Of a stretch of 64,000 bases of DNA, positions 9,226 through 18,801 are shown piece after piece (the first letter of the stretch is position 1; every line of letters starts with the position of its first letter). Source of the DNA: Gimesia alba (GTDB lineage: Bacteria > Planctomycetota > Planctomycetia > Planctomycetales > Planctomycetaceae); NCBI RefSeq assembly GCF_007744675.1, contig NZ_CP036269.1, forward strand, positions 7,633,917-7,697,916, read 5' to 3'. A program made the position numbers and the translations under genes. The notes beneath the pieces are model-generated. The model did no database searches and had not been told where the DNA came from. It saw only the letters and a list, made by a program, of their open reading frames with translations.

Positions 9226-10509
9226 ATGAGCGACCAGCCGCCAACAAATCCGTTTATGCGCATCCTGAGCAGTCTCGGTCCCGCGATTATTACCGCCTCG
9301 GTCGTCTTGGGACCGGGAAGTATTCTTTCGGCGTCAAAAATCGGGCACACCTATGCGTATCAGATGATCTGGGTGCTGGTGATTGCAGTGATCATGATGA
9401 TCGCGATGACGGCGTTGTCGGCCCGGTTGGGAATTCAACTGAAGGGAACGATTTGTGATGAGCTGGCCGATCGTGCCAACCGCCCGATTGCTGCGGCGAC
9501 GGGCATCATTCTGTTTTTAATCGCCGCCTGTTTTCAGTTCAGTAATAACCTGGGCGTTCTGGCGGCGGTCGAACCATTTATTAAAGATGAAAGTAATCTT
9601 TCGATCGGCATCATCATCGGAATGAATGCCTTCATCATACTGGTGTTGTATGGATTTAAGCATCTTTACGGTTTGATTGAAAAATTGATGAAGTTGCTGG
9701 TCGGCGTGATGATTGTGGCATTTGCCATCAATCTGTTTCAGGTCAAACCGGACTGGGTCGCCGCGATCTCCGGTTTCATTCCCTCCCTGCCCGAATGGGA
9801 TAAGACCAAAAGTATCCAGGACGTGATGACACCGGTCGTCGCCTTGTATGCAACGACCTTCTCGGTAGCGGGTGCTTTTTATCAATCGTATCTGGTTCGG
9901 CAAAAGGGCTGGAAGAGAGAAAACCTGCAGCAGGGACTAGTCGATTCCACAATCGGCATTAGTGTGCTGGGTCTGATCACGATGATGGTCCTGATCACGG
10001 CTGCCACAGTTCTGTACCAGAATCCGAAAGTAGAAACCCTGGGATCGGTAGCAGATGTCGCGAAGAGTCTGGAGCCTGCGTTCGGAAAATCGGCGATGAT
10101 CATTTTCTCGCTGGGTATCTTCGCGGGGGCCTTCAGTTCCTTCCTCGTGAACGCCATGATCGGAGGCTCGATTCTGGCCGATGGTTTCGGGCTGGGCGGT
10201 TACATCGATCAAAAGTGGCCGAAACTGTTCACGGTACTCGCACTACTGGTGGGAATGGGCGTCGCGATTTACACAGAGCGCATGGGAGCCAAGCCGATGG
10301 GGCTGATCATCTTCGCGCAATCTCTAACCGTGTTAGGCATCCCGATGCTGGCCATCGCCATGCTCTGGCTCGCCACCCGCCCCGACATGAAAGGCGAAAA
10401 TGCGATCCCCGCCTGGATGAAAATCCTGGGGTTCATCGGCTTGATCTCCTCGGTACTGCTGGCACTGAGAACCGCGTATAATTTGATTCTGCAGTTGATG
10501 AACGGGTAG
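9226..10509 (+). CDS. Nramp-family (LeuT-fold) transporter with altered metal-site motifs
   Basis: An integral membrane protein of 427 residues with about 11 hydrophobic helices, matching the Nramp family of proton-coupled Mn2+/Fe2+ importers. In canonical members helix 1 carries DPGN and helix 6 carries MPHN, which bind the metal. Here helix 1 reads VVLGPGSILSASKIG, so the Asp is Gly and the Asn is Ser, and the helix 6 region reads ATTFSVAGAFYQSYLV, so the MPHN position appears as SVAG. The rest of the fold is well kept, including the helix 1 tail and the charged loop after helix 6. It could therefore carry another ion or solute, as known divergent Nramp relatives do. It stands alone, converging on the GH32-like gene seven bases away. 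Confidence 0.85.
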   Translation: MSDQPPTNPFMRILSSLGPAIITASVVLGPGSILSASKIGHTYAYQMIWVLVIAVIMMIAMTALSARLGIQLKGTICDELADRANRPIAAATGIILFLIAACFQFSNNLGVLAAVEPFIKDESNLSIGIIIGMNAFIILVLYGFKHLYGLIEKLMKLLVGVMIVAFAINLFQVKPDWVAAISGFIPSLPEWDKTKSIQDVMTPVVALYATTFSVAGAFYQSYLVRQKGWKRENLQQGLVDSTIGISVLGLITMMVLITAATVLYQNPKVETLGSVADVAKSLEPAFGKSAMIIFSLGIFAGAFSSFLVNAMIGGSILADGFGLGGYIDQKWPKLFTVLALLVGMGVAIYTERMGAKPMGLIIFAQSLTVLGIPMLAIAMLWLATRPDMKGENAIPAWMKILGFIGLISSVLLALRTAYNLILQLMNG

Positions 10510-10515
10510 AAGGAC

Positions 10516-12126
10516 TTATTTTTCCTGCCCCTCTGCAGCCCAGCCTGTGGTTAAATGTTCGTCGGTCTGAGTCGGCGATTTCAGATGCTGCACGTCCAAA
10601 TGATCAATGTGCAGCGACGCGGATTCAACGTAAAAGCCCAGCAGGCCGCTGCTGAAGTCCTCATTTGCCAACGATAAAATGATGTTGCCGTCGATACTCA
10701 ATTCATGATAGCTGCCGAAAGAGATTAGTTTGACATCCACATCTCTGGGATCGGCCGAACTCCAGAATCCATCCTGCAGTGACTGGAACTGCATCATGTG
10801 TTCGCCCGATTTTTCTGGTCCCGTTTTCCAGGAACGATACTGGGCAATCCCCTTGATCAGATCGAGCGACACATAATACCCGTCGTGAGTCTCCGGATCG
10901 ACGCGACAAAGAATGCCACATTTCCCGGCTCCCTTCATCGAAAAGCGACATCGCATCTGAAAACAGTTGATTTCCTCATCAAAGACAAACCCCTGGAAAC
11001 CGGCCTGACTGATAACTTCCAGCGAACTATTAATGAGACAGAAGTAGGCTTCATCCCGGGCTCCTTTGAGGGTATGCAGGCACCGCGAATTAAGCGGACC
11101 GGTAACTCGACTCTCGATCCCTTCAAACGTTTTCAAACGCAGCTGCCCGTTGCGGCGTTTCACCAGCCGTTTAGGAGGGGGCAGTAGATTATTCGTAGTC
11201 CGGTCCAGCGGATCATTGACATAAAAATTCCAGAGCAGGATGCCTTTATCGTCCTGGCAGATCCGGCCGGCATAATTTCCTTTCGCCAGCAGAACATTGT
11301 CATAATAGTTTTGCCAGGGTTGCTCCAGGTCCTTCGTGTGCCAGTAGCGAATCTTGGCATCTTCGCGGAGGCTGCCGATCAAATAGTAATCGCCGTCGAT
11401 CTGGAACAGGTTGGGGACTTCAATATCGTCATACATCATCGGCGCATGCAGCGGTGGCAGGGCGCGAAACTGATTGGGAGAGACCTCTTCCATTAAACCC
11501 ACGCATCCCCGCCGGATCAACGGTCCCTCGTTCACGCGTGCCGCCATCAAGAGCCATCCCTGATCTTCTTCCCGAAAATAAAACGGATCGCGAAAGCTGA
11601 CCCAGCCTCGCTCCGAATCGACCGACGATTCGTAATACTGCGAATCCGGTTTCAGAGGAATACAGCTTTCCGGGTTCTGCTTCGCTTTGATGTTATTAGA
11701 GATGGAAGATCTCAGTCTCTCTCGCACCTCTTTCACAATCTGGGGATCAGAATGCCCGCGCTCGTCCACCCAGTTGGTATCTGCTTTCTGCCAGTGAAAC
11801 AGATCGTCGCTGACAGCCATGCCGAGCCGCTGTTTTTTCCCCTGATCTCGGCGCGATACACCAGTGTAAAACATACGCCAGCGCCCCGGTTGATGCGGAT
11901 CGGGAGAGACGTGCATGGTCCAGAGCATCAAATCGTCCCAGCTTCCCGGATCACCGATAAACAGGGCGTTATCCACTCGCCGCCAGTTCAACGCGTTATC
12001 GCTGATCGCATGCGCAATGAAGTCATGGTTAGGAAGTACCAAATGAAACAGATGATACAAACCATCGTGGTATACAACATCAACATCGCCGATGCTCTTT
12101 CGACTCCAGGTAGATTCAGAAAACAT
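10516..12126 (-). CDS. GH32/GH68-like (clan GH-J) five-bladed propeller protein
   Basis: A 536-residue protein with the layout of clan GH-J fructan-active hydrolases and their relatives. The blade 1 nucleophile region is GDVDVVYHDGLYHLFHL (Asp14 or Asp16), the RDP motif is at 179-181 (VSFRDPFYF), and the acid/base region is DDIEVPNLFQIDG (Glu236). A C-terminal beta-sandwich-like half (about 370-515) contains repeated Trp/Phe strands (for example GYYVSLDLIKG and LLGFYVESASLHIDHLDV) as in GH32 C-terminal modules or laminin-like domains. No signal peptide is evident, so it may be cytoplasmic. It could act on sucrose- or fructose-containing sugars, or another glycoside. The glycosyltransferase gene at 12317 lies 190 bases upstream on the same strand, so a shared role in sugar metabolism is possible but not shown. 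Confidence 0.75.
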   Translation of the reverse strand: MFSESTWSRKSIGDVDVVYHDGLYHLFHLVLPNHDFIAHAISDNALNWRRVDNALFIGDPGSWDDLMLWTMHVSPDPHQPGRWRMFYTGVSRRDQGKKQRLGMAVSDDLFHWQKADTNWVDERGHSDPQIVKEVRERLRSSISNNIKAKQNPESCIPLKPDSQYYESSVDSERGWVSFRDPFYFREEDQGWLLMAARVNEGPLIRRGCVGLMEEVSPNQFRALPPLHAPMMYDDIEVPNLFQIDGDYYLIGSLREDAKIRYWHTKDLEQPWQNYYDNVLLAKGNYAGRICQDDKGILLWNFYVNDPLDRTTNNLLPPPKRLVKRRNGQLRLKTFEGIESRVTGPLNSRCLHTLKGARDEAYFCLINSSLEVISQAGFQGFVFDEEINCFQMRCRFSMKGAGKCGILCRVDPETHDGYYVSLDLIKGIAQYRSWKTGPEKSGEHMMQFQSLQDGFWSSADPRDVDVKLISFGSYHELSIDGNIILSLANEDFSSGLLGFYVESASLHIDHLDVQHLKSPTQTDEHLTTGWAAEGQEK

Positions 12127-12316
12127 ATTTGAGCTTTATTTTATCTGAGAGGTGATCACTGTCAGCCAACAGTCTTGCCACTGTGCTGAGAATTGATTTG
12201 GTTGAGATTTCTTTTGATGTATCTTATCGATTGTCGGCGTGTGATCAAGGAACTGTTGCGCAGACAGATTTTCATTCTGGGCTCGAGTGCCGACTATCTG
12301 GAGAATCTTTGAAGAA

Positions 12317-13576
12317 TCAGAGCGAGATATTTTCCAGTTCGAGTGGGGCTTGCAACTCGTTTATTTCCTGGAAGGGCTCGTAATGCGTGATCTGAATCTC
12401 GAATGCAGAAGGAACATGATAAATCACGCCGCGCCAGTTGATGATTTTGGTTCTCATGGCAGCGAACAGGGCCGCACTGAAAATATACAGTGTGATCCAC
12501 AGATAACCCATCGTTCTCAGCGGTTGCCGTTGGAAATTTTCTCCCCGCGCACGGACTGTCTGATGAATCAAAAGACTAATGCGATAGATAGAGGCTGCCA
12601 CACAACCGTTACTAAAAAGCAGGCTCCCCGCAGAGAGTCCTGCCCAAAACAGATTTCCTTGTACTAAAAAGATCAATCCGAGGATCAAGAGCACTGTTTG
12701 GGCAAAAGCCATGCCGAACCCCACAGTCGCAATCAACCACCATTTCGAATGATAGAATCGAGTATTGACTAACTGGCGGGTTATAAAACGAAAGCAGGAA
12801 CGGAAGGGGATCGACTCGGCATTCGTCATCGTGGCAGCAGGCACGAAAGCCACTTCTTTTTCTAATTCAACAGCGACCGCTTTGAGCCCGGTGTCGTCCC
12901 ATAGCATTTTCAACAAGGTCTCCGAGAGCAACGGGTTTTCATAAACAGAACGGCTCAGGGCAATCGAACCTCCCCAGGCAATTTCCAGCGAAATCATTTG
13001 AACCAATGCAGCCGCATTCCAGGCATGCCGAATCATCGTTCCGGGATTCGAATCGCGTGGCGTATACCAACGGATCCCCGATGCAATACCAACTTGCGAA
13101 TTCTGTAATGGCGCGACAAGCTCTCTCAACCAGCTACGATGTGGTACCGCATCGGCGTCCAGCCAGGCGACCACTTCTACGTTCTCATCCAGATTTTTCA
13201 TGGCCTGAACCAGCGATGCATTTTTCAACCCACAAGCACCCGTATAGATTTCCCGGATTATGACTTCACAATGCGGATGCGTGTGTTGTTCCAGATATTG
13301 ATTAACAAAGGCCAAGGCTGGATCGTCGACGTGATCAACGATAATTTTTACGGCGTACTCCGGATAATCTTGATTTAGTAAACCATCCAGGCAATGAGCC
13401 AGAAACGGATCATTACCGCGCAGCGAAAGAATGACTGTTGCGACGGGCGTAAAATCACTTTCCGAACTCTGATTGAGATGAGTGCGGTAAAGCCGGGCCG
13501 ATTTGTGACCCCAGTAGAGATTGAGCAACGCGAAACAAAACAGGCAGAAGATGCACACCGTTGCCAGCACTAACAT
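12317..13576 (-). CDS. membrane-bound family 2 glycosyltransferase
   Basis: A 419-residue GT2 enzyme anchored by an N-terminal helix (residues 1-22) and about three C-terminal helices (roughly 285-380). The nucleotide-sugar site is visible as ATVILSLRGNDPFLAHCLDGL (first strand and loop), the DxD-type motif WLDADAVPH (Asp140 and Asp142) and WGGSIALSRSVY with a later DDTGL, the acceptor-side segment. The layout, with a GT domain between one N-terminal and several C-terminal helices and a late KIINWRGVIYHV, resembles ceramide glucosyltransferase and HpnI-type lipid glycosyltransferases. A lipid acceptor is therefore likely, by inference. The start is the ATG at 13576. Confidence 0.85.
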   Translation of the reverse strand: MLVLATVCIFCLFCFALLNLYWGHKSARLYRTHLNQSSESDFTPVATVILSLRGNDPFLAHCLDGLLNQDYPEYAVKIIVDHVDDPALAFVNQYLEQHTHPHCEVIIREIYTGACGLKNASLVQAMKNLDENVEVVAWLDADAVPHRSWLRELVAPLQNSQVGIASGIRWYTPRDSNPGTMIRHAWNAAALVQMISLEIAWGGSIALSRSVYENPLLSETLLKMLWDDTGLKAVAVELEKEVAFVPAATMTNAESIPFRSCFRFITRQLVNTRFYHSKWWLIATVGFGMAFAQTVLLILGLIFLVQGNLFWAGLSAGSLLFSNGCVAASIYRISLLIHQTVRARGENFQRQPLRTMGYLWITLYIFSAALFAAMRTKIINWRGVIYHVPSAFEIQITHYEPFQEINELQAPLELENISL

Positions 13577-13851
13577 TCGACTTACCTCGACGGATGCAAA
13601 ATGAATTATGGTCGACCCAGTGGGCCACGAGCGCCACGCTTCCCCAGCGGCATAGACTATCTATATTGTCCAATTTAACATCTAAAATCGGCTTTGTTCA
13701 ACAAAATAATGAAAAAGAATCTGTACGGGCGATCTTTTCAGACGGTTTTCAGGATTCTTCAAGCAGAGCAAATCAATCTGGTTTTCGACAGGAATTAATG
13801 AGCCAACTCCTGTCAAAGACAGTAGTTCCGACCACCGCTCCTGTCTCTCCT

Positions 13852-14118
13852 TCAGACCAGTTCACTGCGTGTCACTTGCGTCCCGGGTGGTGATTCGATG
13901 CCGAGACGCGCTTTCTCGGCAGTAATTTGAATCACGATGATCGAAATCCCGATGGCGAGTTCGATTTTCTCGTTCAGATACAAAATCGGTTTCGCCGGTG
14001 TCTCTGTTTCGGGGTCCTCTATGAGGAGTTGGACTTTGTTGAAGCGAATCCAGCCGACGGAAACTTCCAAATCGTCAATCAGAATGGATTGTCCAGGACC
14101 GCGGGAGAGGATGAACAC
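13852..14118 (-). CDS. CsrA-like RNA-binding regulator with two modules
   Basis: An 88-residue relative of the carbon storage regulator CsrA, which binds GGA motifs in mRNA leaders. Ordinary CsrA has one module of about 60 residues that pairs as a domain-swapped dimer. Here two modules can be read: residues 1-40 (MFILSRGPGQSILIDD through NKVQLLIEDP) match CsrA strands 1-4, and residues 45-88 (ILYLNEKIELAIG through KARLGIESPPGTQVTRSEL) match a whole CsrA, including the Arg84 that corresponds to the essential RNA-binding Arg44. Module 1 lacks that final strand. Translation begins at GTG with a TGGAG site 8 bases upstream, overlapping the end of the previous gene's region (20-base gap), so the two are probably co-translated. 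RNA-binding activity is inferred. Confidence 0.75.
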   Translation of the reverse strand: MFILSRGPGQSILIDDLEVSVGWIRFNKVQLLIEDPETETPAKPILYLNEKIELAIGISIIVIQITAEKARLGIESPPGTQVTRSELV

Positions 14119-14138
14119 GGGATTAGCTCCAGATACGC

Positions 14139-15632
14139 TTAATTCGATTCAGGTTCAGGCGGCACAACGGAGCGCAGTGGTAACACCCGATCGTGCCGCT
14201 CTTCCATCTGCCATTGTAAGAAATGGGGGATACTACGAGTATGAAACTCATCGACGGTGATCCACTCACCGGCCTCTTTTTCTCGAGGATTTCGTTCTTC
14301 CCAGTTCAGGACCACCTGATGCGCGCTGTTACAGTGAGTCTGCAGAATGGCGGCCCGGATTTCCTGTGTGGGCTCTTGTTCTTCAGATTCAGCCAGCGCG
14401 GCTAGCAATTCCCGACGACTCCAGGGCTGATCCAGGATCGCTAAGACGGCAGCAACAATTTCTCGATTGTTTGGTATCGTTGACCTGAGTGCTTTTCGAA
14501 AGAGCGTGAGGGCATACTCAGGCTTAAATTCCAATGCAAGCAGTGTGGCCTCACCGAGACAATATTGATGGACCTCACGAAGGGATTCCGACGTTTCCGA
14601 AAACCGATAATTGTGACGTAGCAGGAACTCCAGACATTGTGACCAGATCTCAGGTTGTGGAAATTCATTGGGACCACCAGTAGGATCAAAACGCTGCATG
14701 AGATCAAAGATGAGCGGACACCAGACAACGTTTTTCGATTTCACAATGAATTTCAGTGCCGTCGAAATTGTATCAGAGTCTTCGCCGTTCAAGGTTCGTT
14801 TTAGATAATCATCTAAATTCGGGCTCTGATGTTCCTGCAAGCCTTTCAATGCCAGTGTTTGATCAATGCTCTGTTCGAACTGTTGTGCCAGAAACTGCTC
14901 TCGCTGCTCGATGACCTGTGTGGCGGCTTGTTCTATCATCGGTTTGACTTGCTCAGGCTTCAACAGTTGCTTTACCAGCGGCGCATCGCCGAGCACAGCC
15001 GCCAGTCGAATCAAAGATTCGTTTTCGTCTCGAGTTTTCTCGAACAGATTCATCAGCGTTGAAAACGCCCGCTCATCGAAAGCCAGACGTGCAGCCTCCT
15101 TCGTGGAGTGTTGCTCCAACAGGCCGGTATCCAAAAGCTCGTCCAATGCATATTTGACGGTGTCATACCCGGGATGCAATGCGATCACCCGCTGTTCCCA
15201 GAGTTCGGGAGTACGTAGAGAGCTTAGATAATATTTATAAAAATCGAGCGCAATCCAGTCGGCACTCTCATCAAAAAAATCGACGTCGATTGATTCCCCG
15301 CTGACACGGTGAGTCACACAACAGCCGATGCCATGCAAGTCATATTCCCACTCTTCCAGCCCAGGCACCAGGCCGCGCCCTTTTCCTTTGGGGTGGGCAA
15401 AGTAACCTTCTTCAGCAAGCGCTTCCAGCTTTACACCCAGCCGGTGCTTGACAATTTCCGCGACGAACTCCTGCCGCGGGCGGTGCCGGATCAGTGAAAA
15501 CAACGTCCAGGCGGCCCAGGGAGTGAGAGAAAAGGGACGCGACAACCACGCTTCCACAAATTCGTTCAGCGGAATCGATTCATCGCTGGCTGCTTTGAGT
15601 CTTTCCGATAGTTCTTGTGATAACTGGTTCAT
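14139..15632 (-). CDS. unknown protein, DUF6896-like N-terminus and helical repeats
   Basis: A protein of 497 residues (ATG at 15632; a TTG three codons earlier is less likely). The N-terminal 150 residues contain YFAHPKGKGRGLVPGLEEW, DLHGIGCCVTHRV and an IDVDFFDESADW stretch. This pattern recalls the small DUF6896 domain, an assignment I hold only tentatively. Residues about 180-470 are helix-rich, with repeating short leucine-rich helices resembling HEAT- or TPR-type solenoids. No signal peptide or membrane helix is present, so it is probably cytoplasmic. The CsrA-like gene follows 20 bases downstream, suggesting a two-gene operon. Function unknown. Confidence 0.65.
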   Translation of the reverse strand: MNQLSQELSERLKAASDESIPLNEFVEAWLSRPFSLTPWAAWTLFSLIRHRPRQEFVAEIVKHRLGVKLEALAEEGYFAHPKGKGRGLVPGLEEWEYDLHGIGCCVTHRVSGESIDVDFFDESADWIALDFYKYYLSSLRTPELWEQRVIALHPGYDTVKYALDELLDTGLLEQHSTKEAARLAFDERAFSTLMNLFEKTRDENESLIRLAAVLGDAPLVKQLLKPEQVKPMIEQAATQVIEQREQFLAQQFEQSIDQTLALKGLQEHQSPNLDDYLKRTLNGEDSDTISTALKFIVKSKNVVWCPLIFDLMQRFDPTGGPNEFPQPEIWSQCLEFLLRHNYRFSETSESLREVHQYCLGEATLLALEFKPEYALTLFRKALRSTIPNNREIVAAVLAILDQPWSRRELLAALAESEEQEPTQEIRAAILQTHCNSAHQVVLNWEERNPREKEAGEWITVDEFHTRSIPHFLQWQMEERHDRVLPLRSVVPPEPESN

Positions 15633-15729
15633 CAGACTCAACTTCCCGAAAAGTACGCAACTATGATTCTGACTCTGATCTTATCGTAGCTTAAGCAAGT
15701 GTCCAGAACCATCTTCGATATTACTGGAG

Positions 15730-16611
15730 GTGCACGATAACGATCTCCTGAAGATGTCACTGGCTGAACCTTCCCTCAACGAATTTTGTCTGGCTGTTAT
15801 GAAAATCATCGACTTTCCAATAACACCACTGACAGAATTCCGCTATCTGAATGCCGGAAGTCGCGGCGGTTCTTTTTATCAGGAACGGCTGCCGATTCAC
15901 CATGCGCGCGTCGATCAACTTCCGAAGGGTCTGGATGCCATCATCGTCACAGCCGATCTGCAGGGGCGCGAACGGTTTCAGGAATCGCAGGGAGGACCAT
16001 TACGGCTGCTCGGCGAAGTGCTGCCGCAACGCATGGTGAAAGAGTTCCTTCCGGAACTCGAGATCACAGCTCCCTCTCGTGTCGCTGCACTTTTAGCCGG
16101 CGATTTCTATACCGTCCCCGCACTCGATAAACGAGGGGGAACAGGTGATGTCAGCTCGGTCTGGCGTGCCTTTGGTGACGAATTTTCCTGGGTGGCCGGT
16201 GTCGCCGGCAATCATGATATGTTCGGCGAAAAGAAAGACGCACCGCCCCGTTTTCCCCGTCACCTATATTATCTGGATGGCGAGTCGATTGAGCTGCAAG
16301 GACTGCGACTCGGAGGCCTGGGAGGCATCATCGGCAATCCCGAGCGGTATCAAAGACGCAGCGAAGAAGACTATCTGTTTGCCCTCGAGTTGCTGCTGGA
16401 AGAATCTCCTGATGTGCTGCTGACGCATGATGGACCGAGGGGAACACAACCACATCAGCAAGGATCAGCTCGTGTACGTGATCTGATCACAGAGAGTCTG
16501 GTTTCCCTGGTCGTTCGTGGCCACTCGCATTGGGACGAGCCGTTCATTCAATATGAAAATGGTACCCAAGTGCTCAACGTCGATGCGCGGGTCGTCATTC
16601 TCTCTGAATAA
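15730..16611 (+). CDS. metallophosphoesterase superfamily protein
   Basis: A calcineurin-like phosphoesterase, which uses two bound metal ions to cleave phosphate esters. Motifs are in the expected order: TADLQGRER (a first-strand Asp, with Gln rather than the usual His), LAGDFY (Asp125), VAGNHDMFG (161-163), LLTHDGPRG and VRGHSHWDEP. The substitution in the first motif is seen in some branches. The substrate is unknown. The start is uncertain: GTG at 15730 lies directly on a TGGAGG sequence, an ATG follows at 15754, and MKII at 15799 would still keep every motif. It converges on the PQQ-propeller gene. Confidence 0.85.
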   Translation: MHDNDLLKMSLAEPSLNEFCLAVMKIIDFPITPLTEFRYLNAGSRGGSFYQERLPIHHARVDQLPKGLDAIIVTADLQGRERFQESQGGPLRLLGEVLPQRMVKEFLPELEITAPSRVAALLAGDFYTVPALDKRGGTGDVSSVWRAFGDEFSWVAGVAGNHDMFGEKKDAPPRFPRHLYYLDGESIELQGLRLGGLGGIIGNPERYQRRSEEDYLFALELLLEESPDVLLTHDGPRGTQPHQQGSARVRDLITESLVSLVVRGHSHWDEPFIQYENGTQVLNVDARVVILSE

Positions 16612-16677
16612 AAACGATTCACATTTCTGGATGAATAGAACACACTTCCTACCGTTCCTCAATTCTTCGGGTTTTCT

Positions 16678-18480
16678 TTATTTCACTACCGGCAGTCGAT
16701 AGGCAGCCGCCTGTTCGGAATTGCGGACATACAATCGGTCTCCGATCAGCACCGGATGATTCCAGGTTTTGCCTTCCAGGGCAGAAAACGTCGCCAGCTC
16801 CTGATGCCCTGATGGGTCTGCTTTGAGCAATACAACTTCGCCTTGTTCGCTGATCACGAGTAAATGCCCGGAGTCTTTGACCAGCAGTACCTGGCCTTTC
16901 CCATAGCGGCCGCCTTTCCATTTGCGCTTGCCATCATTGAGATCAAAGCAGGTGAAAATTGTGCCGTCAAAGCCGTAGGCATGTCCGTCGTAGATTACGA
17001 AGTCATTAAAGTCCGGCTTGAGTCGGGGCGCAATCCAAACCTCTTCTGCCGTCCATTTTCCGTCGTTGTTCGTAACGCGAATTTTCTGAATGCCTTTTCC
17101 CATGCCGGTCGCAATCATGATTTCATTCTCGCCAGCCAGCTGGGGTTGTAACGTACGTTGCCCCTCCGAGGGACAGTCATACTTCAACAGGACCGTGCCA
17201 TCAGCGGGATCGAGCAGCGTGAGTTCCTTATTCGTCAGCATGGCAATCACGGGTTGATTCTCAATCGTCAACAGAGCAGGGGAGCTGTAAGAATGGTCGC
17301 CGGCGGGCGCCGACCATTTTAAATCTCCCGATTCCGCATCAAAGGCCAACAGCCCTTTCTGTTCTTTACCGCCCGCGTAGATGAAAACCATTCCGTCCAC
17401 TACCAGCGGCGAAGAACTGAAACCCCACATCGGCGGTTCTCGATCCGCCACTTTGCGAATGTCCTGCTGCCAGACAATCTTGCCGGTCTGTGGATCGAGT
17501 CGTAATACGTGCCCGCTGGCCCCCTGCACATACAGTGCGCCGTCGACCAGCACGGGCGTTGCCCGCGGACCGGGTCCCCCCAGTGGATCAAAAAAACGGG
17601 CTTTGATCTCCCGCTTCCAGAGTTCGGCTCCCGTCTCTGCGTTGTAACAGACGATCAATTCCTCCTCGCCCCGCTGTTCCTGTGTAAACAATAGCGGGCC
17701 GGCGACCACAAACGAAGACCAGCCGGGCCCGATCGAAATTTTCCATAGCGGCTTACCCACTTCCGGGTTCCAGTCGTCTTCGAGGGACACGCCCGTCAAG
17801 ATCCCATCGCGCAACGCACCGCGAAAGCCGGGCCACTCTGGTTTCGCCAGCGCTGACTCCATCGCCGCCGTCAGAACAGTCTGATCTGCGTCAGGCGTCA
17901 CGTCTTCTCTTGCCAGCAACTTGTCTTCCACCGTCGGCGTCCAGCGCCAGGCCAGTCCCATATCATAGTCACCCCACATTCCTTCCGCGCGAAGCAACAG
18001 TGAAAAGGCAAAACCGAGTACCGAGCAGGTAACAATAATTAACGTTCGCTTCACAGATTTCATACGGGACACCAGCACCGCTACGATCCCAAATAGCCCC
18101 AGCCCCATCGGCCCAGTAATCAGCATGGCTCCCGGTCCTTGCATGGTTGGATCGATTAACGCCAGCGTCGCTCCGCCTGCCAACAGAACCACAAAGAGCC
18201 CCATCAACTTTTCCTTCCATGTCGCACGGCTGGCGAGCACCCACCACACCAGGATCAGCCCGCCACAAACCAGAGGACCAAACACCGACAGCATGATCGG
18301 CAGTGCCGTATCCGACTCCACCAGCCGCGGCGCCAACCGTGTCAGCACCATCCCGATCAGCAACAGAATCGGCGGCCAGATCCGCAGCGGTTTTAATTCC
18401 TTCGTGGCAGGAACCGTTTCACTGCTGGCAGGCTCTTCTGGGGAATTGGTGTCGGTTTCGGTGTGATTACTGTCTGTCAT
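16678..18480 (-). CDS. membrane-anchored PQQ-like beta-propeller repeat protein
   Basis: A 600-residue protein. After an acidic N-terminal tail (about 30 residues of Ser/Thr/Glu) come about four or five membrane helices (roughly residues 34-165), then a large soluble domain made of propeller blades. Blade repeats carry the PQQ-binding-like pattern of YNAETGAELWKREI, LDPQTGKIVWQQDI, FDAESGDLKWSAP and LDPADGTVLLKYD, each ending a blade with a W or L next to a small-residue turn. Such planctomycete proteins look like PQQ dehydrogenases but usually lack the catalytic residues, and may be scaffolds (inference). No partner gene is adjacent; the divergent small-gene group begins 320 bases away. Confidence 0.85.
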   Translation of the reverse strand: MTDSNHTETDTNSPEEPASSETVPATKELKPLRIWPPILLLIGMVLTRLAPRLVESDTALPIMLSVFGPLVCGGLILVWWVLASRATWKEKLMGLFVVLLAGGATLALIDPTMQGPGAMLITGPMGLGLFGIVAVLVSRMKSVKRTLIIVTCSVLGFAFSLLLRAEGMWGDYDMGLAWRWTPTVEDKLLAREDVTPDADQTVLTAAMESALAKPEWPGFRGALRDGILTGVSLEDDWNPEVGKPLWKISIGPGWSSFVVAGPLLFTQEQRGEEELIVCYNAETGAELWKREIKARFFDPLGGPGPRATPVLVDGALYVQGASGHVLRLDPQTGKIVWQQDIRKVADREPPMWGFSSSPLVVDGMVFIYAGGKEQKGLLAFDAESGDLKWSAPAGDHSYSSPALLTIENQPVIAMLTNKELTLLDPADGTVLLKYDCPSEGQRTLQPQLAGENEIMIATGMGKGIQKIRVTNNDGKWTAEEVWIAPRLKPDFNDFVIYDGHAYGFDGTIFTCFDLNDGKRKWKGGRYGKGQVLLVKDSGHLLVISEQGEVVLLKADPSGHQELATFSALEGKTWNHPVLIGDRLYVRNSEQAAAYRLPVVK

Positions 18481-18801
18481 GACAAACCTTGATGGAAGAG
18501 GGGATAACGGCCGGATTGCGCTCTACAAATCAAACCCACAGAAGATCACGCGCGTCTCGGCCCGTCTCATTTCTGTAACTGTAACGAGACCGTGTACGGT
18601 GTCAAATGCAGAAACGGTGATATGAATTTTCAGCTTGGCTTGGAATCAGCGTTTTCAGATGGTCAAGAAATTGATTTTCAAAGATCTTCTTTGTTCTTCC
18701 AATTCTTACGGTTTTTCTTTACTTCTGATTCTGGGCAGGGCATGATAGCGTGTTCAGTTCGCAGGCATTCTCGACGCAATTCTCATTGAAAGGGTATCGC
18801 T
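18481..18801. other. divergent intergenic region, no gene recognised
   Basis: About 320 bases between the PQQ-propeller gene and the small unknown gene at 18802, which point away from each other. I see no clear promoter boxes or hairpins. A 65-codon frame at 18592-18789 lacks a ribosome site and family resemblance and is not called. Confidence 0.5.
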
